This document shows, piece by piece, positions 32,507 to 40,223 of a stretch of 64,000 nt of DNA; position 1 is the first letter of the stretch, and each line of letters starts with the position of its first letter. The stretch spans positions 62,001 through 126,000 of the forward strand of contig NZ_JPKG01000047.1 in assembly GCF_000735605.1 (NCBI RefSeq), read 5' to 3'. Below the pieces are notes generated by a model. It saw only the letters and a program-made list of their open reading frames with translations, ran no database searches and was not told the DNA's origin. The stretch is from Allobosea sp. LC85. Its GTDB lineage: Bacteria > Pseudomonadota > Alphaproteobacteria > Rhizobiales > Beijerinckiaceae. The translations under genes and the position numbers were made by a program.

Positions 32507-33604
32507 TCAATCGCAGCGACGGCGGCGCCCGAGGCGTTCGGCCAGCATCTCGCGCACCGAGCCCTCGACCAGCACAGCGATGCCGATGCGAGCGCCGAGC
32601 ATCATGCCGGCGACCGCCAGCGGCCAGGACAGCGCCATCAGCGAGCCGGCCGTGACGCCCTGCCCGATGGTGCAACCGCCGGCGAGAATGCCGCCGAACC
32701 CCATCAGCGCGCCGCCCGCCAGATGGCGGCGCATCTCATGGTGATCGTCAAAGGCCTCCCAGCGGAACTCGCGATCGTAGAGCGCCGAGGCAAAGGCCCC
32801 GAGCATCACCCCCAAAATGGTGCCGACCCCGAAATCAAGGAATCCGATGGGGTGGCTCAGGACCGCGTAGAGTGCCCTGCCGATTGGCGAGACGAAGGTC
32901 AGGCTCTGCGGGCGCGGAAACGCGGCGAATTCATCGATAGCCACACCCGTCGCCCACCAGCCTGCAACGACTCCGCCCCCCAGCGTCAGCCCGGCCAGCA
33001 GCAGCCGCGGCGAACGTCGCAACCGAGGGTCGGCCAGTACGGCCAGTATCAGCACTGTGGCCGCGACGAGAACGATGGCGAGGCGCCAGTCGCCAAGCCC
33101 GAACCGGGCGAGCAGCGACGGCAGATCCCCCTGCACTCCACCGGGAATCGGCAGGGCGACCGTCTCGAGCACATCAATTCGAAGGGAGGCCAGCATGCCG
33201 CGGAGCGTCGCATAGGCGACGGCGCCGAAGACCATCATCACGATCAGGCTGCGCAGGTCGCCGCTGCCGAGACGAACGAGAGAGCCGAAGCCGCAGGTTC
33301 CGACCAGCGCCATGCCGATTCCGAAAACCGTACTGCCGAGCAGGATCGAGAGCCAGGGCAGGGCCGAGGGCACATAAGTCGAGAGCCGGGGTGAAAGCCA
33401 GCCGAGACCGACCAGAAGCTGCGTGCCCACGAGCGCGACGGCGAGTGCGAGCCCGAAGATGCGCAGGCGGCGCGTATCGCCGCCCATCCAGGCATCCTCG
33501 ATCGCCCCGAAGGAGCAGAGCCGGGCACGCCGGGCCGTAAAGCCGCAGGCTGCGCCGATGAGAACGCCGATCAGCGTCACGGCCCAGGTCGGCAGAGGTT
33601 CCAT
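32507..33604 (-). CDS. soxT: YeeE/YedE family sulfur transporter, SoxT-like
   Basis: Membrane protein of 365 residues with about nine to ten hydrophobic helices and two copies of the YeeE/YedE half. The conserved Cys-containing loops are RRARLCSFGAIEDAW and ALVGTCGFGSLVRLGSGD in the first half, and ILAGGCTIGQGVTAGSLMALSWP in the second. Family members import thiosulfate or other sulfur compounds; in Paracoccus the equivalent gene lies beside soxRS. Here it is third after soxS and the ArsR regulator on the minus strand, 30 bases after the regulator stop. It probably supplies a sulfur signal or substrate to the cytoplasm. Confidence 0.85.
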   Translation of the reverse strand: MEPLPTWAVTLIGVLIGAACGFTARRARLCSFGAIEDAWMGGDTRRLRIFGLALAVALVGTQLLVGLGWLSPRLSTYVPSALPWLSILLGSTVFGIGMALVGTCGFGSLVRLGSGDLRSLIVMMVFGAVAYATLRGMLASLRIDVLETVALPIPGGVQGDLPSLLARFGLGDWRLAIVLVAATVLILAVLADPRLRRSPRLLLAGLTLGGGVVAGWWATGVAIDEFAAFPRPQSLTFVSPIGRALYAVLSHPIGFLDFGVGTILGVMLGAFASALYDREFRWEAFDDHHEMRRHLAGGALMGFGGILAGGCTIGQGVTAGSLMALSWPLAVAGMMLGARIGIAVLVEGSVREMLAERLGRRRRCD

Positions 33605-33634
33605 GATCGTCAGACGCCCCTGCCGGCCCGCAAT

Positions 33635-34018
33635 TCAATCACGCAAGCGGTCCGTGCTCTCGGGACGGTTGCAGAAGATGTCGTAGATCACCGAGATGAC
33701 CTGACGCACATCGTCGTTGGCGAGGCTGTAATAGATCGCCTTGCCGTCGCGACGGGTGGTGACCAGCTGGTCGAGCCGGAGCCGCGCGAGTTGCTGCGAA
33801 ACCATCGGCTGGCGCAGCGAGAGGATGTTTTCAAGTTCAGTGACGGTGCGTTCGCGCTCGGCCAGCAGGCAGAGCAGCAACAGCCGGTTTTCGTGGGACA
33901 GGGCTTTCAGGAAATCGCTGGCCTTTCGGGCCTTGCGCATCAGCTGATCGAGCTCGGCCGAGAATTCGGCGCCGTCGCGCAGCTCGGCTTCGAGGGCCTT
34001 GGAGACAATCGCGCTCAT
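33635..34018 (-). CDS. soxR: ArsR/SmtB family repressor of sulfur oxidation (SoxR/SqrR/BigR type)
   Basis: Winged-helix dimeric repressor of 127 residues. The core LKALSHENRLLLLCLLAERERTVTELENIL followed by QPMVSQQLARLRLDQLV is the ArsR helix-turn-helix, with a Cys in the first helix and a second Cys in IYDIFCNR near the C-terminus. Such a pair forms a polysulfide bridge in the persulfide sensors SqrR and BigR. No metal-site ELCVCDL motif is seen. The ATG overlaps the soxS stop (ATGA). It probably represses its own operon and the sox genes until sulfane sulfur is present. Confidence 0.88.
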   Translation of the reverse strand: MSAIVSKALEAELRDGAEFSAELDQLMRKARKASDFLKALSHENRLLLLCLLAERERTVTELENILSLRQPMVSQQLARLRLDQLVTTRRDGKAIYYSLANDDVRQVISVIYDIFCNRPESTDRLRD

Positions 34019-34434
34019 TTTCGCTCCATTGTCGCGGACTGGCCACGGGTTCGATGGATGGGAGTGTCCATGCCAGCAAGCATCTTGCCAAGCAAACCCC
34101 AGAATGCGTCGTCGCTGATATAGCCGGTGATCCGGCCGACCTCGCGCCCCTCATCCATCAGGACGAAGGTCGGGGTGAAGCGAACCGGTGCAGCGAGCCC
34201 AGGCTCGTCCGCGCGGGTTGAACCGAGATCGACACGCCTCAACGGCGCTGCCTTGCCCTCCGGCGTGCTGGCATAGACAGGCGCGACCTCCCGGTCCCAG
34301 CGGGCGCACCAGAGGCAGCCCTCGCGCTCGAACATCACCAGCTCGGCGGCCCGCAACGGAAGGCTGGCAAGCGCCATCCCCACCAGCGCTGCGAGGCCCG
34401 CATGCCGGCCCAGCCATTTCGCGATTGCTTTCAT
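34015..34434 (-). CDS. soxS: thioredoxin-like periplasmic protein SoxS
   Basis: Small exported thiol-disulfide protein of 139 residues. A Sec signal runs through HAGLAALVGMALASLPLRA, and the mature part begins AELVMFEREGCLWCARWDREVAPVY with the redox pair C-L-W-C. The VRFTPTFVLMDEG segment carries the cis-Pro loop of thioredoxins. In Paracoccus SoxS keeps the SoxYZ carrier active by reductive rescue. It is the first gene of a minus-strand unit (soxS-soxR-soxT) divergent from the SoxV/CcdA gene, with only 50 bases between the starts. Confidence 0.88.
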   Translation of the reverse strand: MKAIAKWLGRHAGLAALVGMALASLPLRAAELVMFEREGCLWCARWDREVAPVYASTPEGKAAPLRRVDLGSTRADEPGLAAPVRFTPTFVLMDEGREVGRITGYISDDAFWGLLGKMLAGMDTPIHRTRGQSATMERK

Positions 34435-34439
34435 CCGAC

Positions 34440-34463
34440 AAACATAGTCGTATTCATATGTTT
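34440..34463. promoter_or_regulatory. possible operator between soxS and soxV
   Basis: AAACATA and TATGTTT are perfect 7-bp arms with a 10-base centre that contains a GTATTCAT half resembling the left half of the operator at 31544. The full ATTC-N8-GAAT pattern is not present. Its position in the 50-base divergent spacer makes a regulatory role likely. Confidence 0.45.
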
Positions 34464-34484
34464 AAACAATTGGCGGGTTGAACC

Positions 34485-35225
34485 TTGTTCGACATCTCGA
34501 TCGCGGGAGCTTTCGCAGCCGGGCTGCTCTCCTTCCTGAGCCCCTGCGTGCTGCCCTTGGTGCCGCCCTATCTCTGCTTCCTGGCGGGCGTCGGCATCGG
34601 CGAATTGTCCGGCTCCGACGGCGTGCTGACAGCCGCGCAGCGCCGTCGCATCGTCGCCATGGCGGCCGTTTTCGTGCTCGGTTTCGCCACCGTCTTCGTC
34701 GCGCTCGGCGCCACCGCCTCGACCATCGGGACCTGGATCACCACCCATTTCGACACGCTGTCCATTGCCGCCGGCGCAATCATCCTGGTCATGGGCCTGC
34801 ATTTTCTCGGCTGGCTGCGGATCCCCCTGCTCTACCGGGAGGCCCGTTTCCAGACATCCGCACGTCCAGCCGGCCTGCTCGGCGCCTATCTCGTCGGGCT
34901 TGCCTTCGCGTTCGGCTGGACGCCCTGCGTCGGGCCGGTGCTCGCGACAGTGCTGATGGTCGCGGGCGCCGAGGGCAGCGCCTCGCGCGGCGCGCTTCTG
35001 CTCGCATCCTACGCGCTCGGCATCGGCCTGCCCTTTCTGCTGGCGGCGGTCTTCGCCGGTCCCTTCCTGACTTGGCTCTCCCGCTTCCGGCGGCACATGG
35101 CCGTCATCGAGAAGACCATGGGCGCCGGGCTCGTGGTGACGGGCCTGCTGTTCATCACCGGAATGATGCCGGCGCTCGCCGGCTGGCTGCTCCAGACCGT
35201 CCCGATCCTCGGCACGATCGGCTGA
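34485..35225 (+). CDS. soxV: cytochrome c biogenesis/thiol reductant carrier SoxV (CcdA family)
   Basis: Membrane protein of 246 residues with six hydrophobic helices that passes electrons from cytoplasmic thioredoxin to periplasmic acceptors. The opening AGAFAAGLLSFLSPCVLPLVPPYL and AFAFGWTPCVGPVLATVL hold the two redox cysteines of CcdA, each next to a conserved Pro. The start is TTG: an in-frame TGA lies just two codons upstream and the conserved sequence begins here, so no ATG is possible. It is followed 13 bases later by soxW, its likely partner. Confidence 0.92.
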   Translation: MFDISIAGAFAAGLLSFLSPCVLPLVPPYLCFLAGVGIGELSGSDGVLTAAQRRRIVAMAAVFVLGFATVFVALGATASTIGTWITTHFDTLSIAAGAIILVMGLHFLGWLRIPLLYREARFQTSARPAGLLGAYLVGLAFAFGWTPCVGPVLATVLMVAGAEGSASRGALLLASYALGIGLPFLLAAVFAGPFLTWLSRFRRHMAVIEKTMGAGLVVTGLLFITGMMPALAGWLLQTVPILGTIG

Positions 35226-35238
35226 AGGGAGAGTTTCC

Positions 35239-35802
35239 ATGCTGACCCGACGCCGGCTTCTCGGCTCTGCCCTCGCCGCCCCCTTCGCACCTCAGGCCCT
35301 CGCCGCCGCCAGGCTCGGCGAGGACGGGCTCTACCAGCAGGACTGGTATCTCGAGAGCTTCCTCGATCTCTCCGAGGACATCGAGACCGCGACCCGCAAC
35401 GGCAAGCGCCTCGCGATCATGTGGGGCCTGAAGGGCTGCCCGGCCTGCCGGCGAATGCATGAGGTGCATCTCGCCGATCCCAGGATCGAAGGCTACATCA
35501 AGGCAAATTTTGAGGTGCTGCACCTCAACCATATCGGCGCCCGCGAGGTCACCGATTTCGATGGGCGCAAACTGGGCGAGAAGGCGCTGGGCGAGGCCTA
35601 TGGCGTGCGCTTCACCCCGACGATCCAGTTCATGCCCGAGAGTGCAGACGGACTTGGCCAACGCAAGCCGCAGGCCCGCGAGGTCGCCCGCATGCCGGGG
35701 CTGCTCGAACCACGCGATTTCCTCGCCATGTTCCGCTTTGTGCGGGAGAAGGGCTACGAGACTGCGCCCTTCCCGGAATGGCTGAAGCGGCAAGGCGCCT
35801 GA
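35239..35802 (+). CDS. soxW: thioredoxin-like protein SoxW
   Basis: Periplasmic thioredoxin of 187 residues. The signal MLTRRRLLGSALAAPFAPQA is Tat-like. The redox motif is WGLKGCPACRRMH, a C-P-A-C pair, and the cis-Pro loop is GVRFTPTIQFM. It is reduced by SoxV and keeps periplasmic thiols of the Sox system in the active state. It is encoded 13 bases after soxV and ends before a bidirectional terminator that separates it from convergent soxX. Confidence 0.92.
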   Translation: MLTRRRLLGSALAAPFAPQALAAARLGEDGLYQQDWYLESFLDLSEDIETATRNGKRLAIMWGLKGCPACRRMHEVHLADPRIEGYIKANFEVLHLNHIGAREVTDFDGRKLGEKALGEAYGVRFTPTIQFMPESADGLGQRKPQAREVARMPGLLEPRDFLAMFRFVREKGYETAPFPEWLKRQGA

Positions 35803-35825
35803 CATCGGCCACCTCAAGACGCAAA

Positions 35826-35860
35826 TCATCCCGGCCACGGAGGAACCGAGGCCGGGATGA
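35826..35860. terminator. bidirectional terminator between soxW and soxX
   Basis: TCATCCCGGCC and GGCCGGGATGA form a perfect 11-bp stem with a 13-base loop between the convergent soxW and soxX stops. There is no strong U-tract on either side. Confidence 0.6.
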
Positions 35861-35885
35861 CGTTGGCTGCCGCTGGGCCTTGCCT

Positions 35886-36509
35886 CTACTTGTTCACCGG
35901 CGATTCCGGATCGAACAGATAGGCCATCACGTCCTTGATCTGCTGTTCGCTCAGCACCTTGTTGGTGCCGAAGCGGGGCATGTTCGAGCAAGGCACGACG
36001 GCTTGGGAATTGTAGATCTTGGTGTAGGCGTCCTTGATCGCCTCGGCGTCGTATTTCCGGTCCTTGCCATAGGCGGCGAGGCTCGGGCCGAGCGTACCGT
36101 AGCTCAATTCCTTGGGATCGAGCTGGTGGCAAGCGAAGCAGTTGCCGCCGGAAACGGTGTCCGGCGGATCGGAAAACTGACCACCGCGGCCGTTATTGGC
36201 GACCTTGTAGCCTTCCTTCCAGTTGCCGAGGAATTTGCCGTCGGCCGGATAGCTGACCCTGGCGAGTTCGCGCTTGGTGATGGCCTCCGCATCTGCGGAC
36301 GAAACCTGATTGCGATGGACATTGCATGCCGCCAGCGATTCATCCGGCGCAATGCGCGCCTGCCATTCCGCCGGCGCCTTGCCGAAAGTGGACTTCACAT
36401 AGGCCTCGATCGTCGCCTGGCTCGGCCTGGCGGGCTTGTCCTGCGCGAGAGCCGGAGCACAGAACGCGAAGGCGCCCAGGGCAAGGGAGGCGAAAGCTGA
36501 TCTGATCAT
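35886..36509 (-). CDS. soxX: sulfur oxidation c-type cytochrome SoxX
   Basis: Monoheme subunit of the SoxXA complex, which couples thiosulfate to the SoxY carrier Cys. The 207-residue reading starts MIRSAFASLALGAFAF, a Sec signal ending ALAQ, preceded by GAGGGGAC. The heme site is GGNCFACHQLDP (CxxCH), and the distal Met ligand is in CSNMPRFGTNKVLS. The N-terminal third (QATIEAYVKSTFGKAPAEWQARIAPDESL) is the extension of the longer SoxX proteins. It follows soxA by 13 bases on the minus strand. Confidence 0.93.
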   Translation of the reverse strand: MIRSAFASLALGAFAFCAPALAQDKPARPSQATIEAYVKSTFGKAPAEWQARIAPDESLAACNVHRNQVSSADAEAITKRELARVSYPADGKFLGNWKEGYKVANNGRGGQFSDPPDTVSGGNCFACHQLDPKELSYGTLGPSLAAYGKDRKYDAEAIKDAYTKIYNSQAVVPCSNMPRFGTNKVLSEQQIKDVMAYLFDPESPVNK

Positions 36510-36522
36510 CGGTTCCGTCCCC

Positions 36523-37356
36523 TCAGCGCTTGATCGAAGGCACATTGAGCTCACCGCCGGCCGCCTGCTTGTTCAGGAAGACGGTCAGCGCGGTCAGGCT
36601 GTCCGAGCCGAAATCCGGCACCGGCCAGCGCTGCTGGCGATAGCAGTCCCAAAGGCGGTGCTGCATCGTGCGAAGAGCGCTCTGGGAAACGCGATAGGTC
36701 GGCCAGGAGGCCATCGTCGCCTGCGCCGTGGCGCCCGGCACGGACAGGTTGGGCAACCCTTGCAGGCGGATACGCTTGCCTTCCTCGGCGTGGCAGGTGG
36801 CGCAGGAGAAATCCATCACGCCACCGCGTCGGTAGAACAGCTCCTCGCCGACAGCCGCCATTTCGAGTTCCTTGGCATGATTGAGCTGCGGCTCGAGCTT
36901 CATGCCGTTCGATTTGTTGGCGATGAAGGCCGTCAGGTCCTCGAGATCGGAGGCCCTACCCGGCGCGGAGAAGCGCCGCGACAGCACGTCCTTGGTGTCG
37001 AGCCCCTGGACCTTGTCCATGCACCAGAGCAGACGCTGCTCCAGATCCATGACCTTGTCGGCATCCGCGAAATGGCGCGGCAGCCGCGCATAGGTGCCCT
37101 CCAGCTTGCCGGCGCCCTCGCCGAGATCGCAACCTTCCAGCGAGACATTCTTGGTGCCGCGCTTCGTCGTCCAGATCTCTTCGCCGCGATCGACTGCGAG
37201 ATAGCCGGGATTGGAGAATGGGTCCGAGAGCATCTGGCGATAGCGCTCGATCTCCTTCTCGCTATCGTCCTGCGGCGGCGATTGCGCGGTCAGATGCCCG
37301 GCCGCGAGCGTCATGGCCGCGGCGAGAACTGCCGCGCCGATCACAGTGAGCTTCAT
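36523..37356 (-). CDS. soxA: sulfur oxidation c-type cytochrome SoxA, monoheme form
   Basis: Catalytic cytochrome of SoxXA, 277 residues from MKLTVIGAAVLAAAMTLAAG (Sec signal). Only one heme motif is present, FSCATCHAEEGKR. At the place of the first heme in two-heme SoxA there is EGCDLGEG, whose Cys would pair with the Cys in RLLWCMDKVQG as a disulfide, as in monoheme SoxA of Starkeya. The ligand Cys persulfide is in RLWDCYRQQRWP. The longer frame from 37392 adds 12 residues before the signal and is less likely. It heads the short minus-strand unit soxA-soxX, divergent from soxYZ. Confidence 0.93.
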   Translation of the reverse strand: MKLTVIGAAVLAAAMTLAAGHLTAQSPPQDDSEKEIERYRQMLSDPFSNPGYLAVDRGEEIWTTKRGTKNVSLEGCDLGEGAGKLEGTYARLPRHFADADKVMDLEQRLLWCMDKVQGLDTKDVLSRRFSAPGRASDLEDLTAFIANKSNGMKLEPQLNHAKELEMAAVGEELFYRRGGVMDFSCATCHAEEGKRIRLQGLPNLSVPGATAQATMASWPTYRVSQSALRTMQHRLWDCYRQQRWPVPDFGSDSLTALTVFLNKQAAGGELNVPSIKR

Positions 37357-37433
37357 GCCCTGCCCTTTCGTTTCCCCAACCAGCCGCTTCATGCGACCTT
37401 CATTCCCGGCTTTCTTGATTTGAAAGCCTTTAC

Positions 37434-37449
37434 ATTCACAAAAAACAAT
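37434..37449. promoter_or_regulatory. possible SoxR operator in the soxA/soxY divergent promoter
   Basis: ATTC-ACAAAAAA-CAAT fits the ATTC-N8-GAAT pattern with one mismatch, in the AT-rich spacer between soxA and soxY. The same regulator could thereby control both sox units. Confidence 0.45.
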
Positions 37450-37530
37450 ATCACGATATGTCGAAATGATGTGCGACGGACGGTCGCGTCGTCAAGAGCT
37501 AACCAGAATAATTCCAGGGAGGATGCCCGA

Positions 37531-37995
37531 ATGGATTTTCAGCAAGCGGGGCTGTCGCGCCGTAACGCTCTCAAGGCGGGCGCCTTCGCCGCCGTGGCCA
37601 GCCTTCTCGGCGCCAAGCTCGCCTTCGCGGATGAAAAGACGGTCGCGAACGAACTGAAGAAGCTCTATGGCGACAAGGCTTTCGCCGCGGGCAAGATCAA
37701 GCTCGACGTTCCCGAGATCGCCGAGAACGGCCTCGTCGTCCCGATCAATATCGAGGTCGAAAGCCCGATGACGGACGCCGACTACGTCAAGGCCGTGCAT
37801 GTCTATGCGGACGGCAACCCGCTCCCCGGCATCGTCAGCTACAGCTTCACGCCGGCTTGCGGCAAGGCATCCGCCGCGACCCGCATGCGCCTCGCCCAGA
37901 CCCAGAACATCGTCTGCGTCGCCGAGATGTCGAACGGCGCGCTGCACATGGCCAAGGCCAATGTGAAGGTCACGATCGGCGGCTGCGGCGGCTGA
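37531..37995 (+). CDS. soxY: thiosulfate oxidation carrier protein SoxY
   Basis: Periplasmic carrier of 154 residues on which the sulfur substrate is held. The N-terminal LSRRNALKAGAFAAVASLLG is a twin-arginine signal by which the SoxYZ pair is exported. The C-terminal swinging arm VTIGGCGG ends in the GGCGG-type motif with the substrate-binding Cys, two residues from the end. The ATG is preceded by AGGGAGGA. SoxZ, which follows 52 bases downstream, is its partner. The open frame upstream of this start overlaps the soxA and soxX genes and is not coding. Confidence 0.96.
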   Translation: MDFQQAGLSRRNALKAGAFAAVASLLGAKLAFADEKTVANELKKLYGDKAFAAGKIKLDVPEIAENGLVVPINIEVESPMTDADYVKAVHVYADGNPLPGIVSYSFTPACGKASAATRMRLAQTQNIVCVAEMSNGALHMAKANVKVTIGGCGG

Positions 37996-38047
37996 GACCC
38001 GCCCGTTCCAGCCCCGACAACGATAAGATCACGGTGAGGATACACCC

Positions 38048-38377
38048 ATGAGCACCAAGCCCACCCCGCGGGTCCGCGTTCCGGCCAAGGCCGCCGCAGG
38101 CGAGATGATCGAGATCAAGACGCTGATCTCGCACGAGATGGAATCCGGCCAGCGCAAGGATGCCAAGGGCGAGACCATCCCGCGCAAGATCATCAACAAG
38201 TTCAGCGCGAGCTTCAACGGCAAGCCGGTCTTCTCCGCCGACTGGCATCCCGCGATTTCGGCCAACCCCTACCAGTCCTTCTTCTTCAAGGCGACGGAAT
38301 CGGGCGAATTCACCTTCACCTGGAAGGATGACGACGGCTCCGAATACACCGCCAAGAACAAGCTGACGGTCGGCTGA
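38048..38377 (+). CDS. soxZ: thiosulfate oxidation carrier complex protein SoxZ
   Basis: Second subunit of the SoxYZ carrier, 109 residues, without its own signal and exported with SoxY. The all-beta pattern TPRVRVPAKAAAGEMIEIKTLISHEME is the standard SoxZ beginning, and GEFTFTWKDDDGSEYTAK is near the end. It is followed 101 bases later by soxB. The Sox chemistry takes place on the SoxY Cys while SoxZ supports the complex. Confidence 0.96.
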   Translation: MSTKPTPRVRVPAKAAAGEMIEIKTLISHEMESGQRKDAKGETIPRKIINKFSASFNGKPVFSADWHPAISANPYQSFFFKATESGEFTFTWKDDDGSEYTAKNKLTVG

Positions 38378-38478
38378 TGTCTCGCCGGCCGCGACCTGGC
38401 CGGTTGCTCGCAGCGAATGGACAAGCGGGGCGAAAGGTCCCCGCATGAGGGCGGCTGCGTGCCGCCCAAGGGTGGATC

Positions 38479-40176
38479 ATGATCTCACGGCGCGATTTTC
38501 TTCAGGCGACATCGGCCGCGGCGGCCATCACGCTGGCTTCCGGGTTGGGCCCACTCGGCAGCGTCGCCGCGCAGCAGCGCCTATCCCAGGCCGACATCCT
38601 GCGCTTCGACCCGCTCGGCACCGTGACGCTTCTCTACGTCACCGATATCCACGCCCAGCTCGTGCCGCTGCATTTCCGCGAACCCTCGATCAATCTCGGC
38701 GTCGGCGAAGCCAAGGGACAGCCGCCGCACCTGACCGACGCCGAATTCCGGAATCATTTCAAAATCGCCACCGGCTCGGCCGACGCATTTGCCCTGACCT
38801 CCGACGACTTCACCACGCTTGCCCGCCAATACGGCCGGATGGGCGGGCTCGACCGCATCGCGACGCTGGTCAAGGCGGTCCGCGCCGAACGCGGTGACGA
38901 CAAGGTTCTGCTGCTCGATGGTGGCGACACCTGGCAGGGCAGCTGGAGCTCGCTCCAGACCCGGGGGCAGGACATGGTCGACGTCATGTCGGCCCTGAAG
39001 ACAGACGCCATGGTCGGCCATTGGGAGTTCACGCTCGGTGCCGAGCGCGTCAAGGAGATCGCAGAGAGCGCTTCCTTCGCGTTTCTCGCCCAGAACATTC
39101 GCGACAAGGAGTGGAACGAACCCGTCTTCAAGCCGCGCAAGGTCTTCGAGAAAGGCGGCGTCAAGATCGCAGTGATCGGCCAGGCGCTGCCCCGCACCGC
39201 CATCGCCAATCCGCGCTGGATGTTCCCCGACTGGGAGTTCGGCATCCGGGAGGAGGAGATCCAGAAACAGGTCGAGGAGGCCCGCGCCGAGGGCGCCGCC
39301 ATCGTCGTCCTGCTCTCGCATGACGGTTTCGACGTCGACCGGAAACTGGCCACGCGGGTCAAAGGCCTGGATGTCATCCTGACCGCCCACACCCATGACG
39401 CGATGCCCGGCGTGGTGCGCGTCGGCGATACCGCCCTCGTCGCCAGCGGCTCCCATGGGAAATTCCTGTCGCGGCTCGATATCGCGGTCAAGGACGGCAA
39501 GGTCGCCGATATCCGTTTCAAGCTGATGCCGGTCTTCTCCGAGGCGATCACGCCCGATACCGAGATGGCGGCACTGGTCACGAAGCTCCGCGAGCCCTTC
39601 GCCGCCGACCTCGCCCGCGAGATCGGACGGACCGAGTCGCTGCTTTACCGCCGCGGCAACTTCAACGGCACCTTCGACGACCTGATCTGCGACGCCATGC
39701 TCAGCCAGCGCGACGCCGAGATCGCGCTGTCTCCGGGCTTCCGCTGGGGCGGGACGCTGCTTCCGGGTCAGCCGATCACCTGGGAGGCGATCACCAACGC
39801 AACCGCGATCACCTACCCCAACTGCTACCGCATGGAGATGACCGGCGCCCAGCTCAAGGAGATCCTCGAGGATGTCGCCGACAATATCTTCCACCCCGAT
39901 CCCTATTTCCAGGGCGGCGGCGACATGGTCCGCATCGGCGGCATGGGCTACGCCATCGATATCGGCAAGCCGATGGGCAACCGCATCTCCGGGCTGACTC
40001 ACCTGAAATCCGGCAAGCCGATCGATGCGTCCCGGAAATATGTCGTCGCCGGCTGGGCCAGCGTCAACGAGGGCACGCAGGGGCCGCCGATCTGGGACGT
40101 GGTCCGCGACCATGTCGCCCGCACCAAGACCGTTTCGATTACGCCGAACGACGCCGTGAAGGTGACTGGCGCCTGA
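38479..40176 (+). CDS. soxB: thiosulfohydrolase SoxB
   Basis: Dimanganese enzyme of 565 residues that hydrolyses the terminal sulfone of thiosulfate bound to SoxY, releasing sulfate. The N-terminus MISRRDFLQATSAAAAITLA is a Tat signal. Metal ligands are in LLYVTDIHAQL, LDGGDTWQGSWSS and the SoxB-specific GHWEFTLG (instead of GNHE of 5'-nucleotidases), then VLLSHDGFDVD and LTAHTHDAMPG. The C-terminal 5'-nucleotidase domain follows. It is the third gene of the soxYZBCD unit and a marker for the thiosulfate pathway. Confidence 0.97.
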   Translation: MISRRDFLQATSAAAAITLASGLGPLGSVAAQQRLSQADILRFDPLGTVTLLYVTDIHAQLVPLHFREPSINLGVGEAKGQPPHLTDAEFRNHFKIATGSADAFALTSDDFTTLARQYGRMGGLDRIATLVKAVRAERGDDKVLLLDGGDTWQGSWSSLQTRGQDMVDVMSALKTDAMVGHWEFTLGAERVKEIAESASFAFLAQNIRDKEWNEPVFKPRKVFEKGGVKIAVIGQALPRTAIANPRWMFPDWEFGIREEEIQKQVEEARAEGAAIVVLLSHDGFDVDRKLATRVKGLDVILTAHTHDAMPGVVRVGDTALVASGSHGKFLSRLDIAVKDGKVADIRFKLMPVFSEAITPDTEMAALVTKLREPFAADLAREIGRTESLLYRRGNFNGTFDDLICDAMLSQRDAEIALSPGFRWGGTLLPGQPITWEAITNATAITYPNCYRMEMTGAQLKEILEDVADNIFHPDPYFQGGGDMVRIGGMGYAIDIGKPMGNRISGLTHLKSGKPIDASRKYVVAGWASVNEGTQGPPIWDVVRDHVARTKTVSITPNDAVKVTGA

Positions 40177-40223
40177 CCCGCGCGTCCTGCCTGAACACTC
40201 CCAATCCAAAGGATTCCGCCGCC

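Noticed and set aside
36436..37530. Plus-strand extension before soxY
   Set aside because: It is antisense to soxX and soxA; SoxY begins with its own Tat signal at 37531 with a good ribosome-binding site.
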